The notes: generated by a model from the sequence alone, not told the origin. Counted from the stretch's first letter, positions 9,424 through 17,426 are shown. The stretch is 24,018 bases of DNA from JACDBE01 sp051002015 (GCA_051002015.1 JBPCMS010000074.1:1-24018); one strand, 5' to 3'. A program made the numbers and translations.

Positions 9424-9440
9424 CCGCCGGGGGCCGGCGG
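9424..9440. terminator. perfect hairpin between convergent GT4 and GH130 genes
   Basis: CCGCCGG-GGG-CCGGCGG is a 7-bp perfect stem with a 3-nt loop, placed just beyond the GH130 stop and about 90 bp past the GT4 stop. It could stop transcription from both sides; there is no T run. Confidence 0.35.
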
Positions 9441-9450
9441 AACCAGGCGG

Positions 9451-10914
9451 CTAGGTCATCTCCCCGAGGAGCTCGTCGAGGTCCACGGTTGCGATCCGAA
9501 CCGCCTGGTCGGACACCCCGTACGGAAGCACCAGGTGGCCGGTGTGAACCAGCCCCCCGCACGAGTACACGACGTTGGGCACGTACCCGTCGCGTTCTGC
9601 GGGGTCGGGCTCGATCAGCGGATAGCGGAGCCGGCCCACCACCCTGGCCGGGTCACCCAGATCGAGCAGGATGGCGCCGAGGGTGTAGCGACGCATCGGG
9701 GCGACCCCGTGGGTGATAACCAGCCAGCCGGCGTCGGTCTCGATCGGCGATCCGCAGTTGCCGATCTGGACGGCTTCCCACGGCTCGGTGGGGGCGTGGA
9801 CCGGCGCCGCCTCGTGCCAGAACCGTCTGTGGTCGGATCGCATCAGGAAGATGCTCTCCTGGTCGTATCGGGAGAGCGCCAGGTACCGGCCGTCGATGCG
9901 GCGCGGGAACAGCGCCATGCCCTTGTTCTGGGCGTAGGCGCCGTTGAGGGTGGCGATGCGGAAGGTCAGGAAATCGGTGGTCTCGATCAGCTGGGGGAGC
10001 ACCCTGGTCCCGTCCCAGGCGGTGTAGGTGGCGCAGTAGGTGACGGTGCTGTCGTCGTCGACAAACCGGACCAGACGGGCGTCCTCCATTCCCCGACTGT
10101 CGGCGGGCCCGGCGGGTGAGATCACCCGTTCAGAGATCGGTACGTCGTCGAAGCTCAACCGGTAGTTCGACGAGGCCAGCCAGTGGATGAGGTGCATCGT
10201 CTCCGCGGTGGTGTCCGAGTCGTCGTTGTCCTCCTTGAACCGGGTGATGGCCGCTTCGAGCTGGCCGAGGTCGTGGGTCGGGGGGAGCTTCTCGAAGATG
10301 TCGGTGACCATGGCGCGGTCGGCCCCCATCTCCTCCAGCTTGCCCACAAACAGCGATGTGTCATACACGGGGCTGTCGCGCAAACCGAGCGTGCAGTAAT
10401 CGGACGCCGGATCGACGGTGACCGCCCCGGTGGCGGACACCGAACCGGTGCGGAACTCGATGGACGAGATGTGGCCCTCACCGATGGCGCGCAGGGTCAT
10501 GATCACCGGCAGGGAGCCGTCCGGGTCGGGTGCGTGTGTGGCCGGCGCCATCGACGGGTTGCACAGGGCGGCCGCCTCGATGGCGTACTCATGGGTGAAG
10601 GTGGCGCCCAGCAGGAGCCGCAGATCCCCGGAGACGTCCGAGATGCCTTCGTAGCGTAGGGCCGCCTGTTCGAGGCTGCGCAGCCAGACCGCTTCGAGGT
10701 CGCGGTGCCGGTCCTCGAAGCGCACCCGGGTCTGCTCGAGCAGCGCCTTGGCGTCGTCAGGGTCGAGGGAGAGGATGCGCCTGGCAATGACGTCGGCTCG
10801 TCGCGGATTGTCGGCGATCGTCGGGGCGCTCGGGAGGAACGGCTGCGCCACCACCCGGGACGGGTCGGAGGTCAGGATCTGGTCGGAGCGGGCTACGGTT
10901 ATCACCGGCACCAT
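9451..10914 (-). CDS. GH130-family beta-mannoside phosphorylase/hydrolase-like protein
   Basis: The 487-residue protein has a helical N-terminal extension (about 35-115) and then a five-bladed beta-propeller recognisable from LCNPSM (118-122), GMEDARLVRF (275-284), NKGMALFPRRIDGRYLALSR (330-349), QIGNCGSPIETDAGWLVITH (383-402) and RDGYVPNVVYSCGG (441-454). These match GH130, whose members cleave or phosphorolyse beta-mannosides. The extension makes it longer than the classic 300-350-residue phosphorylases and like the long actinobacterial members of unknown substrate. ATG 10914 was preferred over an upstream ATG, since the extra 26 residues look like out-of-gene sequence. The convergent GT4 gene and the manC gene nearby support mannose metabolism. 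Phosphorylase versus hydrolase cannot be decided without aligning the phosphate-binding residues. Confidence 0.85.
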   Translation of the reverse strand: MVPVITVARSDQILTSDPSRVVAQPFLPSAPTIADNPRRADVIARRILSLDPDDAKALLEQTRVRFEDRHRDLEAVWLRSLEQAALRYEGISDVSGDLRLLLGATFTHEYAIEAAALCNPSMAPATHAPDPDGSLPVIMTLRAIGEGHISSIEFRTGSVSATGAVTVDPASDYCTLGLRDSPVYDTSLFVGKLEEMGADRAMVTDIFEKLPPTHDLGQLEAAITRFKEDNDDSDTTAETMHLIHWLASSNYRLSFDDVPISERVISPAGPADSRGMEDARLVRFVDDDSTVTYCATYTAWDGTRVLPQLIETTDFLTFRIATLNGAYAQNKGMALFPRRIDGRYLALSRYDQESIFLMRSDHRRFWHEAAPVHAPTEPWEAVQIGNCGSPIETDAGWLVITHGVAPMRRYTLGAILLDLGDPARVVGRLRYPLIEPDPAERDGYVPNVVYSCGGLVHTGHLVLPYGVSDQAVRIATVDLDELLGEMT

Positions 10915-11025
10915 TGTGGCCCATGGCGCTCGTTGGAGGTCGATTTGTCGATGGCGGCCTCCGTCTCGGGCCACGTCTTGCCAGCCAACCAACGGCTCGC
11001 TTGGTCCCCGAAGCCGGTGATCCGG

Positions 11026-11031
11026 TAAGGT
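11026..11031 (+). promoter_or_regulatory. possible -10 box (TAAGGT) of the CBS gene
   Basis: TAAGGT lies 26 bases before the CBS ATG and would give a short leader containing the strong GGAGGGTGGG ribosome site (11046-11055). The nearest -35-like TTGGTC (11001-11006) is 19 bases away, which is too far to be convincing. Confidence 0.25.
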
Positions 11032-11057
11032 CGCGGCACGGCTCTGGAGGGTGGGAG

Positions 11058-11429
11058 ATGCAACTCGCCGGTCTGGTCAGCGGTGCGGCCGAGGTCATCG
11101 GGCCTGAGGCAACCGTGCTCGAGGCGTCGCAACGAATGATCGAGCGCTCGGTCGACGCCCTCGCCGTCGTCGACGAGCGAAGCCTGGTCGGGGTGTTCAC
11201 CGAGCACGACCTGGTGGAGGCGGTGGCGGACGGCGCAGACGTCGACACCGAGACGGTTGCGGACTGGATGACCGAGGCGCCGGACACCTTTTCCCCCGAT
11301 GCCTCCATCGACGAGGCGGCCGCCTGGCTGATGGAGACCGGCTACCGGCACCTGCCGGTGGTCGGCGACGGCGAGCTGCTCGGCATCGTCAACATCCGCG
11401 ACCTGCTGTGGGCCCTGGCGACCAAGTAG
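11058..11429 (+). CDS. two-CBS-domain protein
   Basis: A 123-residue stand-alone CBS pair: the first CBS covers about 3-58 (EASQRMIERSVDALAVVDE, VGVFTEHDLVEAV) and the second about 68-122 (VADWMTEAPDTFSPDASIDE, YRHLPVVGDGELLGIVNIRD). Such pairs bind adenine nucleotides such as AMP, ATP or SAM and control partner proteins; there is no attached enzyme or DNA-binding domain here. The start is supported by GGAGGGTGGG seven or so bases upstream. It is convergent with the HerA-like gene, with only 11 bp between stops. It probably works in the cytoplasm as an energy-state sensor, but no partner can be named from context. Confidence 0.9.
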   Translation: MQLAGLVSGAAEVIGPEATVLEASQRMIERSVDALAVVDERSLVGVFTEHDLVEAVADGADVDTETVADWMTEAPDTFSPDASIDEAAAWLMETGYRHLPVVGDGELLGIVNIRDLLWALATK

Positions 11430-11440
11430 CAGCCGGCGGC

Positions 11441-13975
11441 TCAGCGAGGGAGCCAGACCAGGACCATCTGGTCCAGATGGATGTCGGTCTTCTCCAACCG
11501 GACCTCGAGCTGCTCGACCCTGTCGCCAATCTCGGCCCAGCACTGGTCGATCTCCTCGACCTCTGTGGCCAGGTCGGCATCGAGCGCCGCCATGGCGTCC
11601 CACTCGGACAGGGCGGCGTCCTTGGCCGTGTCCAGCCGCGCTTCGCCTTCCCGGGTCTCGCCGCGCTTGCGGGCCGCCGTGCTCGCCGACCGGCTGCTCC
11701 GCTTACCGGTGAGGATGTTGATCAGGGTCTCGGCGCCGCTCATCACCTCCTCGCCCCTGGATCCGGATACATCCGCCTCGAGCTCCGAGACCCGGCGGTC
11801 CGCCGTCTCGAACCGCTTCCTGGCGGCGGCGATCTTGGTGGCGTGCTTGTCGCGCAGCTTGGCGGTCTCGGCGTCCGCTCTGGCACGGGCGGCGGCATCG
11901 CGCCGGGCGGCGAAGTCCTCGGCGGTCTCCCCTGGCCGTCCGTAGACCTCGAGCTCGGCGTTGGCCGGGACCTGCATGGTCTGATTGCGGTAGAGGTGCT
12001 CGGTGAGGTCGGAGTCCGCCTTGGAGTACAGCGCCTTGGTGTCGAGGCGGGCGGACGGGATCCGGTACCGCGCCCCCGGAGGGGCGGTGTCGGCCAGGTC
12101 GCGGTCGTCGTAGTCGACGTGGACGGCCCGAGCGACATCGGCCCGGTCGGTGATGGGGACGATCGCCTCCCACTCCTGGTGCCGGCGGATGTCGCCCCTG
12201 GTCTCGTCGTAGGTGAGCTGGACCCGTACCGCCAACGCAGGGGTCAGGGTGGTCGACGACGGGTCGGCGCCTACCTCCCGGGCCCACGGGGCGCTCGGGT
12301 GCAGGTACCGCACCTGGATCCCGTCGGTAACGGCAGGCATGACCGGGGTGGTGTCGCCCGCGGCCGTGTCGTCGGGGACGGGGGTAGGCACGCCCGGCGT
12401 CGTCTCCGGAACCGCGGTGGCGGTGGCGGCAGGGTCGGTGGCCTGTGGCCTTCCGGTTGCCGGGGTGGCGGCCGGGGTTCCTGCTCGCGCCGGGCCGGCT
12501 CCCTCGCGGTCCGCCATCAGCGTGCTCACCTGCTGGCGGGTCAGCGGACCGGCCAGGTACGACATCGCCCACCGGGTGACGAATCGGGTGGGGGCGTCGC
12601 CGCCGGTGCGGTGCAGGATGAACTGGCGCTTGTCGAGCCCCGAGATGGCGATGTCGAGCTCGGACACGTCGACGTCGCCGGCGGCGCTCTGCAACCCCTC
12701 CAGCATCCTCGCCTTGTCCCGCTCGGTCTGCAGCCTGCCGATGCACCACGTCCCGGCGTTGGAGATCGCCTTGTAGTCGAGGTCGACCGGGTTCTGGGTC
12801 GACAGCAGCATCCCGATCCCGAAGGCGCGGGCCTGCTTGAACAGGGTGAGGATGGGGCGCTTGGCGGGCGGCTCGGCAACGGGGGGGACGAACCCGAACA
12901 CCTCGTCCATGTACACCAGGGCGCGCAGATCGCTGGTGCCCTGCTGGGTGCGCATCCAGGTCACCATCTGCGACAGGAGCATGGTGACGATGAACTGGCG
13001 CTCGTCGTCGGAGAGGTGGGCGAGGTAGACGATGGCCGCTTGGGGCTTGCCGTCCGGGTCCCACAGCATCCGGGCGATGTCGAGCGGCGTTCCGCTGGTC
13101 CATTCGGCGAAGGCGGGTGACGCCAGCAGCCCGTTGAGCTTGACGGCGAGATCGCGCCGCTCCTTGATCGGGATGAAGGAGTCGATCTCGAACACCCCCA
13201 GCTTGCGCAGCGGTGGGTCCTGGATCTGCCCGACCAGCCGGGCCAGATCGAGATCCTGACCGGACCGCCAGGCGTGCTCGACCAGGTTGGAGATGAGGAT
13301 GTGCTCCTTCGAGGAGATGGGGTCGGCGTCGATCCCGAGCAGCCCGAGCAGCCCCGAGGCGAAGCCCTGGATCTGGTCGCGCAGGCTCTCCGCCTCGACA
13401 TCCCAGTCGAGCCCCGGGTTGGCCAGCGAGCCCACGATGTCGACCGGGACACCCGCCCCCGACCCGGGGGTGTACACGGTGAACCCGACCCTCTCCCTGA
13501 GCTGGGCGATCCGGTCGCCGCCCACACCCCATCCGGCCAGCCCGTTGCTCCACAGCTCGGCCTTGCTGGCGGCAAGGTCGGCGGTGGAGACCCCCTCGCG
13601 CTTGGCCTCGGCCGGGTCGATCCACGGCTCGAAGTCGGCGGCGGCCAGATCGGGGAAGGTGAGCATGAGGTTGGTCATGTCCCCCTTCGGGTCGAGGATC
13701 AGCGCCGGGATCCCCTTGAGCAGCGCCTCCTCGAGGAAGATCACCCCGAGCCCGGTCTTGCCGGACCCGGTCATGCCGACGATCACCCCGTGGGTGGTGA
13801 GATCGGACGGGTCGTAGTCGACCGGGGCGTCGGTGCGCTCGCCGGTCCCGGCGTCTATCTCCCCACCGAGGAAGAAGCCCTCGGTGGTCAAGGCAGCAGC
13901 CGCCTCGACGGATTCATGCCTGCCCTCCACGGTCGTGAACGGCGGCGAGTGTACCGACTCTGTTTCCCCTCCCAT
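11441..13975 (-). CDS. HerA/FtsK-like P-loop ATPase with C-terminal coiled coil (DUF87/DUF853-type)
   Basis: The 844-residue protein begins with a short beta region (FFLGGEIDAGTGERTDAP), then a RecA-like ATPase core: Walker A VGMTGSGKTG (66-75), LDPKGDM (94-100), Walker B ALVYMDEVFGF (352-362) and a sensor-like LLSTQNPVDLDYK (390-402) used by HerA-type translocases. A Pro/Ala/Thr-rich linker (about 492-548) follows, then a domain with IQVRYLHP and a long charged coiled-coil stretch (about 690-830, rich in KLRDKHATKIAAARKR). HerA-like proteins pump DNA or remodel nucleoprotein; no NurA-type nuclease lies beside it, so a recombination role is uncertain. The first ATG lies inside a perfect hairpin, has no ribosome site, and may not be the true start; GTG 13930 is the next candidate. 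Confidence 0.8.
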   Translation of the reverse strand: MGGETESVHSPPFTTVEGRHESVEAAAALTTEGFFLGGEIDAGTGERTDAPVDYDPSDLTTHGVIVGMTGSGKTGLGVIFLEEALLKGIPALILDPKGDMTNLMLTFPDLAAADFEPWIDPAEAKREGVSTADLAASKAELWSNGLAGWGVGGDRIAQLRERVGFTVYTPGSGAGVPVDIVGSLANPGLDWDVEAESLRDQIQGFASGLLGLLGIDADPISSKEHILISNLVEHAWRSGQDLDLARLVGQIQDPPLRKLGVFEIDSFIPIKERRDLAVKLNGLLASPAFAEWTSGTPLDIARMLWDPDGKPQAAIVYLAHLSDDERQFIVTMLLSQMVTWMRTQQGTSDLRALVYMDEVFGFVPPVAEPPAKRPILTLFKQARAFGIGMLLSTQNPVDLDYKAISNAGTWCIGRLQTERDKARMLEGLQSAAGDVDVSELDIAISGLDKRQFILHRTGGDAPTRFVTRWAMSYLAGPLTRQQVSTLMADREGAGPARAGTPAATPATGRPQATDPAATATAVPETTPGVPTPVPDDTAAGDTTPVMPAVTDGIQVRYLHPSAPWAREVGADPSSTTLTPALAVRVQLTYDETRGDIRRHQEWEAIVPITDRADVARAVHVDYDDRDLADTAPPGARYRIPSARLDTKALYSKADSDLTEHLYRNQTMQVPANAELEVYGRPGETAEDFAARRDAAARARADAETAKLRDKHATKIAAARKRFETADRRVSELEADVSGSRGEEVMSGAETLINILTGKRSSRSASTAARKRGETREGEARLDTAKDAALSEWDAMAALDADLATEVEEIDQCWAEIGDRVEQLEVRLEKTDIHLDQMVLVWLPR

Positions 13976-14016
13976 TGGGAGGGGTGCCCGGCGAAGCCGA
14001 GCGGGGTGGGATACGA
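13966..14016. repeat. REP-like palindromic element (two small hairpins)
   Basis: CCCCTCCC-ATT-GGGAGGGG (13966-13984) is a perfect 8-bp inverted repeat. It is followed by a CGGC-GAA-GCCG hairpin and GGGGTGGG. This arrangement looks like dispersed palindromic elements seen between genes in many GC-rich genomes. Only one copy is in this window, so repetition is not shown here. Confidence 0.4.
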
Positions 14017-14046
14017 GGCCCGGCGGCGCCGTCCCCGGGCCGGGTC

Positions 14047-14436
14047 CTACCCGTCCACCACCAGGGTCACGTCGTCCGCCGTCGCCTCGGCGGGGGCGAC
14101 GCCGTCAGCGACCGTGAAGCGGAGCCGATCGACGGCGACCTCGCCCAGACCGGGGCGGTCCCGGCGGAACACCTTGAGCGCAACCGGGGGCGCCAGCTCG
14201 GCGGCTCCGGCGATGCCACCCGCTCCCGTCTCCTCCAACTCCTCGGCGACCAGGTCCTCGATGGTGGGGAGGGGCCGATCGGGCGGGAGCGTCTCCAGGA
14301 TCGCCCGCTGTTTCCTGGTGGGCCGGTGGGCGGGTCTGGTGGTGCCCCCGCCCTCCTCGTGAGCGGCGGGGCGACGACGCCGCCCCAGCATCCACCCCAG
14401 CCCGATCCCGACCATCACGGCGGCGATGATCTCCAT
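14047..14436 (-). CDS. small membrane-anchored hypothetical protein
   Basis: This 129-residue protein is not a family I recognise. It has a single N-terminal hydrophobic helix (about 2-18, IIAAVMVGIGLGWMLG) followed by RRRR, which predicts an N-out, C-in anchor. The cytoplasmic part has a basic stretch with RPTRKQRAILETLPPDRPLP and then an acidic, beta-rich half ending in DDVTLVVDG. The ATG lies 10 bp after the manC stop, so it is probably co-transcribed with manC. It may be a conserved lineage-specific partner of envelope sugar synthesis, but that is position only. Confidence 0.7.
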   Translation of the reverse strand: MEIIAAVMVGIGLGWMLGRRRRPAAHEEGGGTTRPAHRPTRKQRAILETLPPDRPLPTIEDLVAEELEETGAGGIAGAAELAPPVALKVFRRDRPGLGEVAVDRLRFTVADGVAPAEATADDVTLVVDG

Positions 14437-14446
14437 CAGCGCACCG

Positions 14447-15793
14447 TCACCGGTCGGTCGTCTCCGGGCCGGGCCAGGTGGTGACCACCACCGTGGCGTC
14501 CTCGCCCGCCGGGTTTCGTGTCCCGGCGCCGGGGGCGAGCATCAGCACCGTCCCCGGTGGGGAGGTGACGCCATGGCGCTCGACCGTCCCGGCGACGACG
14601 ACGCCGACCCCGTCTTCGAGCGGGGCGGTGGCACCCGGTCTGATCAGGCATCTGGTGACCACGCCGTCCCCGGTCCGGTCGAGCACCTCGGTGGTGCCCC
14701 AGTCGTGGACAATGACCGGTGCCTGGTCGGCTTCGGAGCGTTGCCGGCTGCGGAGATGCTCGACCAGCTGCTTGACATCCTCGGATCGATCCTTGGCGGC
14801 GACGAGCACGGCGTCGGGGGTGGTCACCGCCACCACGTCGGAGAGACCGACAACGGCGAGCAGCACCCCGTCGGCGCGCAGGTAGCTGCCGTCGACATCC
14901 TCGGCGACGACATCGCCGACGATCACGTTGCCGTTGGCGTCCTGGATGGCGAAGTCCATCAGCGAGGCCCACGACCCGACATCGCTCCACCCGGCGTCGA
15001 GGGGCACCACAACCGCCGATCGGGTCCGCTCCATGACGGCGTAGTCGATCGAGATCCCGGGCGACCGGGCGAACGCCTCGGCGTCGAGCGTCACCGTTCC
15101 CGTCTCGTCGGTGACGGCCTCCCGCATCGCCGCCGCCGCCGCCTCGGCAACCTCCGGCTCGAACTCGGCCAGCTCGTCGAGGAAGCGCCCTGCGGTGAAC
15201 ATGAACATCCCGCTGTTCCACAGGTGCTCGCCGTCTGCGGCGAAGCGGGTGGCGTCCTCCAGACCCGGCTTCTCCACGAACTCGGCGACGGGGCGGACGC
15301 CGGTAGCCCCCGGTGCGGTGCGGATGTAGCCGTAGCCGGTGGCTGGATACTTGGGGACGATCCCGAAGGTGACCAGCGAGCCGCCGGCGGCGGCCGCGGC
15401 CCCCGCCGCCACCGCCTCGGCGAAGGCCCCGAGGTCACGCAGCACGTGATCGGCCGGCATCACCAGCAGCACGGCGTCGGGATCGACGGCGTGGGCGGCG
15501 ACGGCGACGGCCGGGGCGGTGTTGCGTCCCTCGGGCTCGACGATCACCAGCCCCGCCCCGTGGCCCCCCGCCTCCATCTCGTGGCGCACCGCAGCCGCCT
15601 GGACCTCGCTGCACACCACGATGGCCGGTCTGGCGCCTGCCACCCGGGCCGCCCGGTCGAGGGTCGACCGCAACAGCGTGTGGTCGTCGACCAGGGGGAG
15701 CAGCTGCTTGGGGGTCTCCAGCCTCGATGCGGGCCACAACCGGGTCCCCGACCCTCCGGACAGGACCACGGGGACGATGCCGAGCTCGTGCAT
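14447..15793 (-). CDS. manC: mannose-1-phosphate guanylyltransferase (GDP-mannose pyrophosphorylase)
   Basis: The enzyme joins GTP and mannose 1-phosphate to give GDP-mannose. The 448-residue protein opens with the nucleotidyltransferase signature VVLSGGSGTRLWPASR (about 9-24) and PKQLLPL, then EPEGRNTAPAVAVA, LLVMPADH, VEKPG and DVGSWASL, all typical of the ManC type. A C-terminal beta-helix/cupin-like part (VIVHDWGTTEVLDR..., about 360-448) has the look of a regulatory or degenerate isomerase module, shorter than in bifunctional ManC/ManA, so I expect guanylyltransferase activity only. ATG 15793 fits the family; TACATT six bases before it suggests a leaderless transcript. The gene leads a two-gene unit with the small membrane protein and is divergent from the PLP enzyme gene. 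Confidence 0.92.
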   Translation of the reverse strand: MHELGIVPVVLSGGSGTRLWPASRLETPKQLLPLVDDHTLLRSTLDRAARVAGARPAIVVCSEVQAAAVRHEMEAGGHGAGLVIVEPEGRNTAPAVAVAAHAVDPDAVLLVMPADHVLRDLGAFAEAVAAGAAAAAGGSLVTFGIVPKYPATGYGYIRTAPGATGVRPVAEFVEKPGLEDATRFAADGEHLWNSGMFMFTAGRFLDELAEFEPEVAEAAAAAMREAVTDETGTVTLDAEAFARSPGISIDYAVMERTRSAVVVPLDAGWSDVGSWASLMDFAIQDANGNVIVGDVVAEDVDGSYLRADGVLLAVVGLSDVVAVTTPDAVLVAAKDRSEDVKQLVEHLRSRQRSEADQAPVIVHDWGTTEVLDRTGDGVVTRCLIRPGATAPLEDGVGVVVAGTVERHGVTSPPGTVLMLAPGAGTRNPAGEDATVVVTTWPGPETTDR

Positions 15794-15799
15794 CCGCTC

Positions 15800-15805
15800 A
15801 ATGTA
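15800..15805 (-). promoter_or_regulatory. candidate -10 box (TACATT) of manC, leaderless type
   Basis: On the minus strand TACATT is followed by six bases and then the manC ATG at 15793. The whole divergent gap is only 55 bp, which leaves no room for a normal leader. Confidence 0.45.
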
Positions 15806-15836
15806 CCGGGACGGCCCGGTCGAGCCGAGGTGTCGG

Positions 15837-15842
15837 TAGCCT
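15837..15842 (+). promoter_or_regulatory. candidate -10 box (TAGCCT) of the PLP enzyme gene, leaderless type
   Basis: TAGCCT is followed by six bases and the GTG at 15849, the same layout as the manC box on the other strand. No Shine-Dalgarno sequence precedes the GTG, which supports a leaderless reading. Confidence 0.4.
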
Positions 15843-15848
15843 CCGGCG

Positions 15849-17069
15849 GTGCTCGACACCTCCGCCGTCCGCTCCCGGTTCCCCGCCCTCTCCCGCACCC
15901 TCGACGGGCTGCCCGTGGTCTACGCCGACGGTCCCGGTGGAACCCAGGTCCCAGACCAGGTGATCGCCGCCATGTCCGGGTACCTGTCCAGGGGCGGCTC
16001 CAACCTGGGCGGGCCCTTCGTCACCAGCGAGGAGACGATGGCGGTGGTGGCCGACGCCCGCACCGCCGGCGCCGACCTGTTCGGTGCGGCCCGACCCGAC
16101 GAGATCGTGTTCGGGCAGAACATGACCTCGCTCACCCTGGCCCTGGGTCGGGCGCTGGCGAGGACGTGGCGGCCGGGGGACGAGATCGTGTGCACCACCC
16201 TCGACCACGACGCCAACGTGTCGTCGTGGATGCAGGCGGCGGGCGAGGCCGGCGCCGCCGTCCGCCTGGTCGATTTCGACCGGGAGACGGGGCGGCTCGA
16301 TCCGGGTGCGGTCGTCGCCGCCCTCACCGACCGTACCCGGCTGGTGGCCGTCACCCACGCCTCCAACGCCATCGGAACAGTCGTCGACGTGGCCGCCGTG
16401 GCCGAAGCGGCGGGCGCGGCGGGCGCCCTCACCTTCGTCGACGCCGTACACTACGCCCCGCACGGCGCCATCGACGTGGCCCGGATCGGCTGCGATTTCC
16501 TCGCCGCCTCGGCGTACAAGTTCTTCGGGCCCCACACCGGACTGCTCTACGGGCGGGCGGAGCGGCTCTCCGCCATCGACGCCGTCAGGATCCGGCCTGC
16601 GCCCGGTGAGCCGCCCGGCAAGTGGGAGAGCGGCACCCAGAGCTTCGAGAGCCTGGCCGGGGTCACCGCCGCCGTCGACTACCTGGCATCGCTGGGCGAG
16701 GGCACCGACCGGCGCTCCGCCCTGGTCTCGGCCATGGAGCGGATCGGTGAGCACGAGGCGGCGCTGTCGGCGCGCTTCCTCGAAGGCGTCTCCTCCGTCC
16801 CGGAGGTCACCGTGCATGGGGTGGCGGGGGTGTTGGGTAGAACCCCGACCTTCGCCGTTGCCGTCGAGGGACGCTCCGCCCGTTCGGTCGCCGAGGAGCT
16901 GGGGTGTGACGGCATCTTCGTGTGGGACGGCCACTACTACGCCCTCGAGGTGATGCGGCGGCTCGGGGTGCTCGACACCGGTGGCCTGGTCAGGATCGGG
17001 TTCGTCCACTACAGCACGCTCGACGAGGTCGACCGGGTGGTGGAGGCGCTGGCCTCGCTGCGCCGCTGA
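15849..17069 (+). CDS. cysteine desulfurase-like aminotransferase class V (VC1184-type subfamily)
   Basis: A PLP-dependent fold-type I enzyme of 406 residues. Visible landmarks are VYADGPGGTQVP (24-35, in place of YLD.A), SEETM near 60-64, the phosphate-site loop QNMTSLTLAL (90-99), HDANVSSW (120-127), the cofactor Asp in FVDAVHYAPH (D198, H201) and the PLP lysine in SAYKFFGPHTG (K224). This pattern matches the cysteine-desulfurase-like subfamily rather than housekeeping IscS/SufS. I do not see a Cys in the C-terminal loop where desulfurases carry the persulfide Cys, so sulfur transfer is doubtful and another C-N or C-S lyase or transaminase reaction is possible. No iron-sulfur assembly gene is near. 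The GTG start has no ribosome site but an upstream -10-like TAGCCT. Confidence 0.88.
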   Translation: MLDTSAVRSRFPALSRTLDGLPVVYADGPGGTQVPDQVIAAMSGYLSRGGSNLGGPFVTSEETMAVVADARTAGADLFGAARPDEIVFGQNMTSLTLALGRALARTWRPGDEIVCTTLDHDANVSSWMQAAGEAGAAVRLVDFDRETGRLDPGAVVAALTDRTRLVAVTHASNAIGTVVDVAAVAEAAGAAGALTFVDAVHYAPHGAIDVARIGCDFLAASAYKFFGPHTGLLYGRAERLSAIDAVRIRPAPGEPPGKWESGTQSFESLAGVTAAVDYLASLGEGTDRRSALVSAMERIGEHEAALSARFLEGVSSVPEVTVHGVAGVLGRTPTFAVAVEGRSARSVAEELGCDGIFVWDGHYYALEVMRRLGVLDTGGLVRIGFVHYSTLDEVDRVVEALASLRR

Positions 17070-17081
17070 CGGTGGTGGGGT

Positions 17082-17426
17082 TCAGCCCTTGCGACCGGTC
17101 TTGCGGTTGACCGCCCGCTCCAGCTCCTTCTTCCGCATCGAGGATCGACCGGGGATGTTCAGCTTCTTCGCCTCCTCGTAGAGCTGGTCCCGGGTGCGTC
17201 CCTTGGGCCTGCGCCGGGAGCGGAGACCTCCCCGCCGACCCGACGAGATGTCCTTCCGGGAGAGCTCGGAGCTCTCCTTGGCCTCGCCCTTACGGGCCCG
17301 CTCCTTGTTGACGGTGCGAGCGGCGATCTCCTCGGCCTCGTCCTCGGACCGGCCATCCTCGATCAGCCCATCCTTGATGTGCTCGTACTGGCGTTCCCGC
17401 TTCCTGCTCCATGCCTTCTGCGGCAT
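17082..17426 (-). CDS. small basic stress protein, 'plasmid stabilization' / Rho N-terminal-domain-like
   Basis: The 114-residue protein is strongly basic and charged. It opens with MPQKAWSRKRERQYEHIKDG, continues with EAEEIAARTVNKERARKGE, and ends with a SAP/Rho-N-like helix-extended-helix (TRDQLYEEAKKLNIPGRS followed by MRKKELERAV). This is a widespread family that databases call plasmid stabilization or Rho termination factor N-terminal protein; its function is not settled, and the fold suggests nucleic acid binding. The ATG has a perfect GAGGAGG site. A GTTT-N16-GGGCAT promoter lies 32 bases upstream, the same element seen before csbD, so it is probably in the regulon of the SigF-like factor. 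It is divergent from the phosphatase gene. Confidence 0.88.
   Translation of the reverse strand: MPQKAWSRKRERQYEHIKDGLIEDGRSEDEAEEIAARTVNKERARKGEAKESSELSRKDISSGRRGGLRSRRRPKGRTRDQLYEEAKKLNIPGRSSMRKKELERAVNRKTGRKG

Noticed and set aside
14426..16609. 727-codon plus-strand frame over manC and part of the PLP enzyme gene
   Set aside because: It is a shadow of manC on the opposite strand; the real plus-strand gene there starts at 15849 in another frame.
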